From DATDDB01 sp036524005 (GTDB lineage Bacteria > Pseudomonadota > Gammaproteobacteria > Burkholderiales > Gallionellaceae), in assembly GCA_036524005.1 (NCBI GenBank), contig DATDDB010000067.1:1-20982 (forward strand): a stretch of 20,982 nt of DNA, read 5' to 3'. Position 1 is the first letter of the stretch, and each line of letters opens with the position of its first letter. Positions 14,129 through 20,982 of the stretch are shown here, in pieces. A model generated the notes under the pieces. The model ran no database searches, was not told the origin of the DNA, and saw nothing but the letters and a program-made list of their open reading frames with translations. The translations under genes and the position numbers were made by a program.

Positions 14129-14785
14129 TCAGTTGCCCAGCGCCTTGAACACCTGGTCGCGGATCGCTTCCACCTTGCCCACGCCCGGGATGCACACATA
14201 TTTGGGCGCGCCGGGTGCGCCGCTCCTGGCCCAGCCCGAGTAGTAGTCCACCAGCGCCTTGGTCTGCGCGTGGTAAACGGAGAGGCGCTTCTTCACGGTC
14301 TCTTCGGCGTCGTCCTGGCGCTGGATCAGCTCTTCGCCGGTCACGTCGTCCTTGCCGGCCACCTTGGGCGGATTGAACACCACATGGTAGGTGCGGCCCG
14401 AGGCCAGGTGCACGCGGCGGCCGCTCATGCGCTTGATGATTTCCGCGTCGGCCACGTCGATTTCCACCACATAGTCCAGTGTCACGCCCGCGGCCTTCAT
14501 CGCCTCGGCCTGCGGAATGGTGCGCGGAAAGCCGTCGAACAGGAAACCCTTGGCGCAATCTTGTTCCTGGATGCGCTCCTTCACCAGGTTGATGATGATG
14601 TCGTCCGGTACCAGCTCGCCCGCGTCCATCAGCTTCTTCGCCGCCAGGCCCAGCGGCGTGCCGGCCTTGGCCGCGGCGCGCAGCATGTCGCCGGTGGAGA
14701 TTTGCGGAATGCCGTATTTTTCCTTGATGTAGTTGGCCTGTGTGCCTTTACCGGCGCCGGGCGCGCCCAGCAGGATGAGTCTCAT
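14129..14785 (-). CDS. adk: Adenylate kinase
   Basis: A 218-residue adenylate kinase, which equilibrates ATP, ADP and AMP in the cytoplasm and is essential. The N-terminal MRLILLGAPGAGKGTQ carries the P-loop (about 7-15), followed by STGDMLRAA for AMP binding, the conserved DGFPRTIPQAEAM, and a long LID domain beginning GRRVHLASGRTYHVVF (no zinc-finger cysteines seen). QRQDDAEETVKKRLSVYH follows. The length fits the long bacterial form (about 214-218). The start ATG at 14785 has AAGGGA upstream, inside the end of kdsB; longer upstream readings through kdsB are excluded. The gene starts two bases after the kdsB stop. Confidence 0.98.
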   Translation of the reverse strand: MRLILLGAPGAGKGTQANYIKEKYGIPQISTGDMLRAAAKAGTPLGLAAKKLMDAGELVPDDIIINLVKERIQEQDCAKGFLFDGFPRTIPQAEAMKAAGVTLDYVVEIDVADAEIIKRMSGRRVHLASGRTYHVVFNPPKVAGKDDVTGEELIQRQDDAEETVKKRLSVYHAQTKALVDYYSGWARSGAPGAPKYVCIPGVGKVEAIRDQVFKALGN

Positions 14786-14787
14786 GT

Positions 14788-15564
14788 TTATATCCCTTGG
14801 TTGATGAGTGCTTCGAATGTATTGCGTGCAGCGTGCAAGTCTGCCTCGGTATCCACCCCGGCGGGCGGGGCGGTCTCGGTGATGGTCACGCCGATCTTGT
14901 AGCCGTGCCACAGCGCGCGCAACTGCTCCAGCGACTCGAATTGCTCGATGGCGGCGGGTGCCAGCTTGCCGTAGGCGCGCAAAAAGCTCACGCGGTAGGC
15001 ATAGATGCCGATGTGGCGCAGCACGGGCAGGGTGCCGGGCAGCGGCTCGTTCTTGGCAAAGGCGTCCCTGGGCCAGGGAATCGGCGCGCGGCTGAAATAC
15101 AGCGCGTTGCCGTTCTTGTCCACGACAGCCTTCACGATGTTCGGATTGCGCATCGCCGCCTCGTCGTGGATGGGATGGCAGGCGGTTGCGATCGCGCATT
15201 CGGGGTGATCGTGCAAATGCTGCGCCACGGCGCGGATCAGCTCGGGCGGAATCAGCGGCTCGTCGCCCTGCACGTTCACCACGATGGTGTCGTCCGGCCA
15301 GCCGTGCTGCTGCACCACCTCGGCGATGCGGTCGGTGCCGCTCTGGTGGTGGGCGTGGGTGAGGCAGGCCTTGAAGCCGTGCTCGTGCGCGGCGGCGAGG
15401 ATGGGCGGGTGGTCGGTGGCGATCCAGATCTGCTGTGCGCCGCTTTTTGCGGCCTGCTCGGCCACGCGGACCACCATGGGTTTGCCCGCGATCGGCAGCA
15501 GCGGCTTGCCCGGCAGGCGGGTGGAGGCGAAGCGGGCGGGGATGACGACGTGGAAATCCGGCAT
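14788..15564 (-). CDS. kdsB: 3-deoxy-manno-octulosonate cytidylyltransferase (CMP-Kdo synthetase)
   Basis: A 258-residue enzyme that activates Kdo with CTP to make CMP-Kdo for the inner core of lipopolysaccharide. Signatures include VIPARFASTRLPGKPL near the N terminus, which binds CTP, TDHPPILAAAHEHGF, SGTDRIAEV, VNVQGDEPLIPPELI, YFSRAPIPWPRD, and the C-terminal FESLEQLRALWHGYKIGV and PPAGVDTEADL. The length is typical (about 250). It is cytoplasmic. The Shine-Dalgarno is poor. A TATAAT at 15597-15602 (minus strand) upstream could be a -10 element but lacks a good -35. The gene lies among lpxK and the Trm112-like gene, the conserved Kdo/lipid A cluster of betaproteobacteria. Confidence 0.97.
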   Translation of the reverse strand: MPDFHVVIPARFASTRLPGKPLLPIAGKPMVVRVAEQAAKSGAQQIWIATDHPPILAAAHEHGFKACLTHAHHQSGTDRIAEVVQQHGWPDDTIVVNVQGDEPLIPPELIRAVAQHLHDHPECAIATACHPIHDEAAMRNPNIVKAVVDKNGNALYFSRAPIPWPRDAFAKNEPLPGTLPVLRHIGIYAYRVSFLRAYGKLAPAAIEQFESLEQLRALWHGYKIGVTITETAPPAGVDTEADLHAARNTFEALINQGI

Positions 15565-15645
15565 GGTGTGGTTATAAAATTTTATGCAGGGTGGAGATTA
15601 TACCGGTTAGCGCGCGGCAGGGGTTCGCAAGCGCGCTACTTTGCA

Positions 15646-15711
15646 TTACTCGTCCGACACGCGGGCCTTACTCGTCCGACACGCGGGCCTTACTCGTCCG
15701 ACACGCGGATC
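15646..15711. repeat. 22-bp tandem repeat, three copies, across the stop codon of the DUF3108 gene
   Basis: The unit TTACTCGTCCGACACGCGG followed by GCC occurs head to tail at 15646-15667 and 15668-15689, and with the final GCC changed to ATC at 15690-15711. On the minus strand the last copy encodes the C-terminal residues RVSDE and the stop TAA of the DUF3108 gene; the two others repeat that end downstream. The unit length is not a multiple of three. Confidence 0.95.
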
Positions 15712-16730
15712 TCCTTGATGACGATCTCGCCGGCGATCTTGCCATCGCCTTCAATTTGCCGCACCTTCACCGGCAGCAGGCGGTATTCCAGGCCCAGCCA
15801 GATTTCCGTGCCTTCTGCGCCCGGTGCGTGCGCCTTGATGAGATGCAGCGTACGCAGCTTGCCCATAGGGGTATCGATCACCTCCTCGGGGCCGGTCTCG
15901 AGCTTGTAGTACTCCAGCTTCCTGCCATTGCTGACCGCAAGCGGAAGGTCTTTCCGTTCGTATGGCAACTGCGACAACTGATACAGGAAGCTGAGTATGT
16001 CCTGTGTCCCGTCCGGCAGCGAGGTTTTTGCGCCGGAGGCAAACCCCAGCTGATGGGCGCCCCAGTCGAAAGCCGCCTCCGAGCGCTGCGTGCCGTGCTC
16101 ATCTGTTTTGGCTTCGGTGAACAGCTCGGGACGCAAGCCATTGCGGGAGGAACTGCCGCGGCTGTCCTGGATGTTCTGGTAGCGCTTGACCAAACGCGCC
16201 AGGCCCGTGGTTTCCAGCTCGGCGTGCAGGGTGTAATGCCCGTCGGTGATCTCCAGTTCGTGGCGTATTTCCCCGACATACAACCCCATTGACCCCATCT
16301 GCGCCACATACAGCAGGCGCGCGTGTTTGGGCAGCGCAGGGGCGTGATCGCTGGTCAGCGCGTAATCACTCGTGGCAGGCACAGCGCTTGCGGCCATCGC
16401 AGTCTCGGGGACTGCACTCGCCGCCGCTGCTTCGGCGGGGACGGCGCTTGCCGCCGCGGGCGCGGCAGGGACACTGCTGGCCGCTACGACGGCTGGCGCA
16501 ACGGGCAGGACTGGGGGAACCGGTGATGCCGGCCTGGGCCGGGGTTTCCGCGGCCCGGTCTTTTGCGCCGCCTTGGGAAGCGGCACCAGCTTGGCAGTGA
16601 GCAGTGGCAAGGACTCGTCGTGGCGCGGCAGCGTGAGATGCGGCAGCCCCAGCAGCGCGGCGTGGATCAGGAGGGAAAGGGCGGCGAAAACAGCCAGGCG
16701 CCGGCCGGGGGTGCGAAACAGGGCGGTCAC
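15690..16730 (-). CDS. DUF3108 protein with TonB-like N-terminal anchor and Pro/Ala-rich linker
   Basis: A 346-residue envelope protein. One N-terminal hydrophobic helix (RRLAVFAALSLLIHAALLGL) contains Ser19 and His23, the SxxxH spacing seen in the energy-transducing helices of TonB and TolA. Next is a Pro/Lys/Arg-rich stretch (about 52-72, KAAQKTGPRKPRPRPASPVP) and an Ala-rich linker with degenerate repeats of the form AASAVP (about 80-120). The C-terminal part (about 130-346) is a DUF3108 periplasmic domain with YVAQMGSMGLYVGEIRHELE, DILSFLYQLSQLPY and WLGLEYRLLPVKV. It starts with GTG at 16730; no in-frame ATG or other good start exists nearby and the Shine-Dalgarno is weak. It sits inside the exbB-to-adk run. 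Function unknown. Confidence 0.82.
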   Translation of the reverse strand: MTALFRTPGRRLAVFAALSLLIHAALLGLPHLTLPRHDESLPLLTAKLVPLPKAAQKTGPRKPRPRPASPVPPVLPVAPAVVAASSVPAAPAAASAVPAEAAAASAVPETAMAASAVPATSDYALTSDHAPALPKHARLLYVAQMGSMGLYVGEIRHELEITDGHYTLHAELETTGLARLVKRYQNIQDSRGSSSRNGLRPELFTEAKTDEHGTQRSEAAFDWGAHQLGFASGAKTSLPDGTQDILSFLYQLSQLPYERKDLPLAVSNGRKLEYYKLETGPEEVIDTPMGKLRTLHLIKAHAPGAEGTEIWLGLEYRLLPVKVRQIEGDGKIAGEIVIKEIRVSDE

Positions 16731-16769
16731 GGCACCAATTCGGGTTGGGTCAACACCAGCGCTGGTTGG

Positions 16770-16961
16770 TTATTTATACAGCTTCTCCGCCTCTTCCGGC
16801 GTGAGCTTGCGTGCCTCGTCGGCCAGCATCACGGGGATGCCGTCCTTGATCGGGTAGGCCAGGCGGTCGGCGCGGCAGATCAGTTCCTGCTCGGCCTTGT
16901 GGTAGTAGAGCTGGGATTTGCACAGCGGGCAAACCAGGATTTCAAGCAGCTTGGCGTCCAT
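16770..16961 (-). CDS. Trm112-family small zinc-finger-like protein (YcaR-like)
   Basis: A 63-residue cytoplasmic protein of the Trm112/UPF0434 family, called YcaR in E. coli. It shows MDAKLLEILVCPLCKSQLYY with Cys11 and Cys14 and LICRADRLAYPIKDGIPVML with a further Cys, the usual layout of this small beta-barrel. Eukaryotic Trm112 activates methyltransferases; the bacterial partner is not established. In proteobacteria the gene lies conservatively between lpxK and kdsB, as here, although a DUF3108 gene intervenes. Its start overlaps the lpxK end by 20 bases, so it is translationally coupled; no clear Shine-Dalgarno is seen. Confidence 0.93.
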   Translation of the reverse strand: MDAKLLEILVCPLCKSQLYYHKAEQELICRADRLAYPIKDGIPVMLADEARKLTPEEAEKLYK

Positions 16962-17949
16962 GAGGGGCGATCTTTCTGATGATGAGTTGGGCGAGTGCCG
17001 GGTCCACCTGTGCGTCCACGCGCAGCACCCAGCATTTCTCGTCGGCGTATGGCGCGCATTTTACCGCATCTTTTTCCGTCATGAGTATGGCATCCGCCCC
17101 GGCGATGGCGAGGTCGGCCGCGGTGTAATGGTGGTGGTCAGGCAGCGGGTGGCGCGTGATGGCCAGCCCCAGGCTTTCCAGGTATTTGAAAAAGCGCTCC
17201 GGGTGGCCGATGCCCGCGAGGGCATGCAGGCGCGAGCCGTTGAAATCGCCCGCCTGGCGGGTGTTTTCCGGGTTGAGCAGGTTGTGGAACTGCTCGCCGT
17301 GCAGCTTCATGCCGAATTTGCCGTGCCCATCCGCTCCGCCGTTCACCACCACCGCATCCACCGTATCGAGGCGCGACACCGGCTCGCGCAGGGGGCCGGC
17401 GGGCAGCAGAAAGCCGTTGCCGATGCGGCGGTGGCCGTCCACCACGGCGATTTCCGCGTCGCGCCCGAGGCGGTAATGCTGCATGCCGTCATCGCTGATG
17501 AGCACATCGCATTCCGGGTGGGCGGAGAGCAAGGCGCGCGCGGCGGCGGGGCGGTCGCGCCCTATCCACACCGGGCACAGCCTGCGCTGCGCCATCAGCA
17601 ATGGTTCGTCGCCGGTCTCGGCGGGGGAGGAGTCGGGCAGGACTTCCTGCGGAGCAGGCGATTGCGCGGCATCGGCGCTGCCCCGGTAGCCGCGGCTGAT
17701 GATGCCGGGATGCCAGCCTGCGTCCAGCAGTTGCTGGGCGAGCCAGAGCGCGAGCGGCGTCTTGCCGCTGCCGCCCACGGTGATGTTGCCCACCACCACC
17801 ACCGGGACCGGCAATTTAACGGATTGGAAGATGCCCAGGCGGTAGCACAGGCGGCGTGCCGCCGCGATCAGCCCGAACAGCAGGGAAAGCGGCAGCAGCA
17901 GGAGGTGGAGCGGGGTGATGCCGTACCAGTGTCGCTCGATCCGCGCCAT
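16942..17949 (-). CDS. lpxK: Tetraacyldisaccharide 4'-kinase
   Basis: A 335-residue inner-membrane-associated kinase that phosphorylates the 4' position of the lipid A precursor. An N-terminal hydrophobic helix (about 13-33, PLHLLLLPLSLLFGLI) anchors the protein. The Walker A loop is VVVGNITVGGSGKTPL (about 51-66). The segment GIISRGYRG and the catalytic block LISDDGMQHYRL (Asp153, Asp154, His158) follow. The C-terminal part has AGIGHPERFFKYLESLG, DHHHYTAADL and MTEKDAVKC. Length is typical (about 330). It begins nine bases after the exbD stop, tying lipid A synthesis to the ExbBD genes in one transcript. Confidence 0.96.
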   Translation of the reverse strand: MARIERHWYGITPLHLLLLPLSLLFGLIAAARRLCYRLGIFQSVKLPVPVVVVGNITVGGSGKTPLALWLAQQLLDAGWHPGIISRGYRGSADAAQSPAPQEVLPDSSPAETGDEPLLMAQRRLCPVWIGRDRPAAARALLSAHPECDVLISDDGMQHYRLGRDAEIAVVDGHRRIGNGFLLPAGPLREPVSRLDTVDAVVVNGGADGHGKFGMKLHGEQFHNLLNPENTRQAGDFNGSRLHALAGIGHPERFFKYLESLGLAITRHPLPDHHHYTAADLAIAGADAILMTEKDAVKCAPYADEKCWVLRVDAQVDPALAQLIIRKIAPHGRQAA

Positions 17950-17958
17950 GTGCCTGGA

Positions 17959-18387
17959 TTACTTCCTGGGCGGCGGCGTTTCGGTCTTGAAGGTGATGCT
18001 GGATATTCCGGCAGTGCGCGCGGCTTCCATGATGTTCACCACGGCCTGGTGCGGGGTGCGCGCATCGGCATTGATGACCACCACCGGGTTTTTCGCGTCG
18101 CCTGCGGCACGGCGCAGGTCGTCGGCGAGCTTGTCCACGTTGGAGAAGGCTATCGTCTGGCTGTTGATGGCGTAGTGCTCCGAGGCATCCACCGCGACGT
18201 TGATCAGCTGGCTGTTCTTTTCGCCCGCCGCGCTTTCCGATGCCTGGGGCAGGTTGATCTGCAAGCCGGAAAACTGTGCGTAGGTGGTGGTGACCATCAG
18301 GAAGATGAGGATCACCAGCAGCACGTCTATCATCGGGATCAGGTTGATCTCCGGTTCTTCGCGGATGCGCCCGCGCTGGAAATTCAT
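17959..18387 (-). CDS. exbD: ExbD/TolR family biopolymer transport protein
   Basis: A 142-residue inner-membrane protein of the ExbD/TolR family, part of the proton-driven motor that energises TonB or TolA. The short cytoplasmic N terminus (MNFQRGRIREEPEINLIPMI) leads into one transmembrane helix, IDVLLVILIFLMVTT, with the essential protonatable Asp21. The periplasmic domain begins SGLQINLPQASESAAGEKN and contains VVVINADARTPHQAVVNIM. GGAGG in the end of exbB and a spacing of four bases after the exbB stop show coupling. ExbD rather than TolR is chosen by context (no tolA, tolB or pal nearby), though the two families are hard to separate by eye. Confidence 0.9.
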   Translation of the reverse strand: MNFQRGRIREEPEINLIPMIDVLLVILIFLMVTTTYAQFSGLQINLPQASESAAGEKNSQLINVAVDASEHYAINSQTIAFSNVDKLADDLRRAAGDAKNPVVVINADARTPHQAVVNIMEAARTAGISSITFKTETPPPRK

Positions 18388-18391
18388 TCAG

Positions 18392-18997
18392 TTACCTCCG
18401 CGCGCCATGCACCACTTCGACCAGCTTGATGGCTTGCTGCTCCATCTCGATGACCAGGCTGTCCACCTTGGCGCGGAAATGGCGGTAGGCGATCAGGCTG
18501 GGCACGGCCACGATCAGGCCATAGGCGGTGTTGAACAGCGCCACCGAGATGCCGTGCGCCAGCACGGCGGGGGTGTTGCCGGCTGCGGTTTGCGCGCCGA
18601 AAATCTCGATCATGCCCACCACCGTGCCGAACAGGCCCAGCAGCGGGCTGACCGTGGCGATGGTGCCTATGGTGGTGAGGAAGCGTTCCAGCTCGTGCGC
18701 CACGGAGCGGCCTGCTTCTTCGATGGCTTCCTTCATGATGTCGGGGGAAGCGCCGGCGTTCTTGATTCCGGCGGCCAGCACACGGCCCAGCGGGGAGTTG
18801 GCCTGCAGGCCTGCGATCAGGGGTGCGCTGGCGCCGCCCTGTTTGAATTCCTGAATGGTTTTGTCGAGCAATCCGTCAGGTGTGACAGTCTTGCCGCGCA
18901 GGAACCACAATCTTTCGGAGATCAGCCAAACGGCGATGATGGAGGCAATGAGCAGAAAATAGATGGGCCAGCCTGCGGCTTCGACAAATGCAATCAC
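18392..18997 (-). CDS. exbB: ExbB/TolQ family proton channel protein
   Basis: A 201-residue inner-membrane protein of the ExbB/TolQ/MotA family with three transmembrane helices: about 8-27 (AAGWPIYFLLIASIIAVWLI), about 105-130 (ATVSPLLGLFGTVVGMIEIF) and about 145-170 (ISVALFNTAYGLIVAVPSLI). With ExbD it forms the proton-motive-force motor. The conserved block TVSPLLGLFGTVVGMIEIF is typical. The start is GTG at 18997, supported by GGAG with seven bases of spacing; no in-frame ATG precedes it. It is the first gene of the operon and divergent from xseA. TolQ is the alternative assignment. Confidence 0.92.
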   Translation of the reverse strand: MIAFVEAAGWPIYFLLIASIIAVWLISERLWFLRGKTVTPDGLLDKTIQEFKQGGASAPLIAGLQANSPLGRVLAAGIKNAGASPDIMKEAIEEAGRSVAHELERFLTTIGTIATVSPLLGLFGTVVGMIEIFGAQTAAGNTPAVLAHGISVALFNTAYGLIVAVPSLIAYRHFRAKVDSLVIEMEQQAIKLVEVVHGARR

Positions 18998-19357
18998 GCA
19001 ACTTCTCCAGAGATATGCTTAAATTCGGCAGGCGCAACTGTAACTTGTCATGCCGATTTGGGCAAGGCTGATGCGCGCGATATTTACATAAATGCCGAGT
19101 GGTGAATCTGTTATACAAGTATGCCGGATACCAGTTTTCAATTATCCACAAAAACTGTGCATAACTTTGTGAACAAACCCGGTGAATGAATCATAACCCC
19201 GCATTTTTTAAACAAAATTACCCGGCAGCCCGATTTTTATACACTCAATAAAGCGTTTATAAACAACATGATAGCGTAAGTTGTAACGCGCCTGTCATGT
19301 AACTTGCCCCGGAAGGGCCGCCAATGCTGGAATTGTGAATTAAAACCAATTGTCAAT
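18998..19357. promoter_or_regulatory. AT-rich divergent intergenic region between exbB and xseA
   Basis: This 360-base region is clearly more AT-rich than the flanking genes and must hold the promoters of both the exbB operon (minus) and xseA (plus). On the minus strand TTGAAA and TATAAC lie 20 bases apart, a weak promoter candidate. On the plus side a TTTATAAAC-rich stretch near 19254-19264 is a possible -10 area without a good -35. Two DnaA-box matches lie inside (listed separately). No RNA gene, ORF with a plausible start, or terminator is recognised. Specific promoter calls here are low confidence. Confidence 0.6.
19142..19164. promoter_or_regulatory. Inverted pair of DnaA-box matches
   Basis: TTATCCACA (19142-19150) exactly matches the consensus DnaA box. 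TGTGCATAA (19156-19164) is the complement of TTATGCACA, which fits TTATNCACA. They face each other across five bases. A nearby TTTGTGAAC is too divergent to count. No dnaA, dnaN, gyrB or parAB gene is near, so this is not evidence for a replication origin. Confidence 0.55.
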
Positions 19358-20632
19358 ATGTCTTCCGAACTAAATTTGAACGAAAAAAATCGCGTGTTCA
19401 GCGTGCGCGAACTCAACTTTGCCGCCAAGCAATTGATCGAAAGTGGCTTGCCTTTGATGTGGGTGCGCGGAGAAATTTCCAATTTTGTGAGCGCCGCCTC
19501 GGGCCACTGGTATTTTTCGCTCAAGGATGAACAGGCGCAGGTGCGCTGTGCCATGTTCCGCAACAAAAGCCAGTATCTCGACTGGAAACCGGCGAACGGA
19601 AAGCAGGTGGAAGTGCTCGCTCTCCCCACGTTATATGAAGCGCGCGGCGATTTCCAGCTCATCCTGGAGCAGATGCGCCCCGCAGGCCTGGGCGCACTGC
19701 ATGAAGCCTTCGAGCGCCTCAAGCAAAAGCTGGAAGCCGAAGGCCTGTTTGCCCGGGAGCGCAAGCGCCCGCTGCCCGCCTTGCCTGCCCAGATCGGCAT
19801 CGTCACCTCACCCCAGGCGGCAGCGCTCAGGGACGTGCTCACCACCCTCGGGCGGCGCATGCCGGGCATTTCCGTCGTGCTCTATCCCACTCCCGTGCAG
19901 GGCGAGGGCGCGGGGCAGAAGATCGCGCAGGCCATCAAGCTGGCGAACGAACGTGCGGAGTGCGACGTGCTCATCGTCTGCCGCGGCGGCGGCAGCCTGG
20001 AAGACCTGTGGGCGTTCAACGAAGAGCCGGTGGCGCGCGCCATTGCCGGAAGCCACATCCCGGTGGTGAGCGGCGTGGGGCACGAAACCGACTTCACCAT
20101 CGCCGATTTCGCCGCCGACCAGCGCGCCGCCACTCCCACTGCCGCAGCACAACTGGCCACCCCGGACCGCGAAGAGCTCATGCTGCGCCTGCGCAATCTA
20201 GTGCGCCACCTGGCGCGCGCCCACCAGCGCCGCCTGGAAACGGCTATGCAGCAGCTCGATTACCTGCAGCGCCGCCTCGTCCACCCCGCGCAGAAAATGG
20301 CGCAGCAGGCACAGCACCTGGGCCACCTGCAAAGCCGCCTGCGCATGGCCAGGCCGGATGTGGAGCGGCTCATCCAGCGCCAGGAAGACCTCGCGCGCAG
20401 GCTCGGCGCCGCCATGCAGCGCAAGCTGGAAAACGGCGCGCATCGCCTCAATGCCATGCAGCAGCACCTCACCCACCTCGATCCTGACCGCGTGCTGGCG
20501 CGCGGCTACAGCATGGTGCGCGATGCGGAAGGAAGGATCGTGGCGGATAGCGCCAGGGTGAAGCCGGGCGCCCTGCTGGAGGTGACGTTCGCCAAAGGCT
20601 GGGCCAGGGCAGAAGTGAAGGAGAAGGGGTGA
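19358..20632 (+). CDS. xseA: Exodeoxyribonuclease VII large subunit
   Basis: The large subunit of exonuclease VII, which with XseB degrades single-stranded DNA from both ends in repair. The chosen protein is 424 residues. An N-terminal OB domain (about 12-105) has VFSVRELNFAAKQLIESGLP, WVRGEISNF and AASGHWYFSLKDEQAQVRCA. The catalytic domain includes QIGIVTSPQAAALRDVLTTL, VCRGGGSLEDLWAFNEE and the signature SGVGHETDFTIADFAADQRA, then TPTAAAQLA. A long helical coiled coil follows (about 260-380), with DPDRVLARGYSMVRD and a C-terminal strand. ATG at 19358 is preferred to TTG at 19304, because homologues begin just before the OB domain; neither has a good Shine-Dalgarno. No xseB is in the window. 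Confidence 0.95.
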   Translation: MSSELNLNEKNRVFSVRELNFAAKQLIESGLPLMWVRGEISNFVSAASGHWYFSLKDEQAQVRCAMFRNKSQYLDWKPANGKQVEVLALPTLYEARGDFQLILEQMRPAGLGALHEAFERLKQKLEAEGLFARERKRPLPALPAQIGIVTSPQAAALRDVLTTLGRRMPGISVVLYPTPVQGEGAGQKIAQAIKLANERAECDVLIVCRGGGSLEDLWAFNEEPVARAIAGSHIPVVSGVGHETDFTIADFAADQRAATPTAAAQLATPDREELMLRLRNLVRHLARAHQRRLETAMQQLDYLQRRLVHPAQKMAQQAQHLGHLQSRLRMARPDVERLIQRQEDLARRLGAAMQRKLENGAHRLNAMQQHLTHLDPDRVLARGYSMVRDAEGRIVADSARVKPGALLEVTFAKGWARAEVKEKG

Positions 20633-20742
20633 TTCAGGAAGTTCTACACGAATTATTGTTGTATTAATAAACTGGCAAGTGTCATGATACTTTCTCAGTA
20701 ATTATGCGCAGACTGTTCAGTTAATTCACTTGGGGTGCCAAG

Positions 20743-20982
20743 ATGTTCCGAGCCATGATCTTCACTTTGTTTGTATTCTGCGTATCGGTTGCATGGGCAG
20801 AAGATTCCGAAAACAAATTTATGTATGCTTGTAATGTCAATAAGTCGAAGGTTGAGCTTGGCCCAATCGTGCCGGAACATGCAGATAAGTTAAAAAAACT
20901 TGGATATGTTGTGGAAGAAATAGCAACTTATGAACTCATAAACTACACACCAGAAGATGAGAATGGCAATGTCACCCGTGAT
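20743..20982 (+). CDS. Partial secreted protein of unknown function, AT-rich
   Basis: The first 80 codons of a gene cut by the window edge. It starts MFRAMIFTLFVFCVSVAWA, a convincing Sec signal peptide with cleavage probably after AWA and before EDSENK. The mature part begins KFMYACNVNKSKVELG, contains one Cys, and continues with KLKKLGYVVEEIATYELIN. Base composition and codon use (many AAA, AAT, TAT) are far more AT-rich than the neighbours, suggesting transfer or a lineage-specific gene. A purine-rich GGGG stretch a few bases upstream of the ATG could serve as ribosome binding site. No family is recognised and the end is missing. Confidence 0.7.
   Translation, partial: MFRAMIFTLFVFCVSVAWAEDSENKFMYACNVNKSKVELGPIVPEHADKLKKLGYVVEEIATYELINYTPEDENGNVTRD

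Noticed and set aside
16370..16500. Ala/Val/Pro repeat as a CRISPR-like or mobile repeat
   Set aside because: The repetition is degenerate coding sequence for the AASAVP-type linker of the DUF3108 protein, not a DNA-level array.
18876..19151. 91-residue minus-strand frame upstream of exbB
   Set aside because: It crosses the exbB start in another frame, has no domain or ribosome binding site, and occupies the promoter region.
18998..19357. Chromosomal replication origin
   Set aside because: Only two DnaA-box matches are present and no origin-associated genes (dnaA, dnaN, gyrB, parAB, rpmH) flank the region.

Overview
The window is GC-rich chromosomal DNA from a betaproteobacterium. The protein sequences and two conserved gene orders (sucC-sucD-terC, and xseA divergent from exbB-exbD-lpxK-trm112-kdsB-adk) fit the Nitrosomonadales/Gallionellales part of that class. 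The placement rests on remembered gene order and protein character, not on a search. No rRNA, tRNA, CRISPR array, transposase or phage gene was seen.

Layout. Bases 1-1996 hold the end of sucC, all of sucD and a TerC-family membrane protein; a 128-bp imperfect palindrome that looks like a dispersed intergenic repeat separates the last two. Bases 2010-3730 hold a DUF3025 protein and an ODP/flavodiiron-like metallo-beta-lactamase-fold protein, closed by a strong terminator. Bases 3811-6444 (minus) hold a slipin/NfeD membrane-protease pair and a small secreted protein. Bases 6699-8280 hold a sigma/anti-sigma pair (minus) divergent from a 43-residue cysteine-bearing membrane peptide and a CPFC-type redoxin (plus), which together look like a thiol or redox stress module. 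Bases 8435-11408 hold a Pro/Ala-rich putative lipoprotein with a C-terminal membrane anchor, convergent with a large hybrid sensor kinase.

Bases 11517-13612 (minus) carry YwqG-like (DUF1963), glutathione S-transferase and macro-domain genes. Bases 13716-18997 (minus) form a tight envelope operon: exbB, exbD, lpxK, a Trm112-like gene, a DUF3108 gene with a TonB-like N terminus, kdsB, adk and a GlcG/HbpS-like gene. xseA runs the other way from a 358-bp AT-rich intergenic region containing two inverted DnaA-box matches. The window ends inside a secreted-protein gene of clearly lower GC content.

The most interesting points are: (1) the sigma/anti-sigma module with its divergent Cys peptide and redoxin, plus a candidate ECF-type promoter between them; (2) the DUF3108 protein, whose N-terminal membrane segment has the SxxxH spacing of TonB/TolA and which shares an operon with exbB-exbD; (3) a 22-bp tandem triplication covering that gene's stop codon; (4) the possibly doubly membrane-anchored Pro/Ala-rich lipoprotein.
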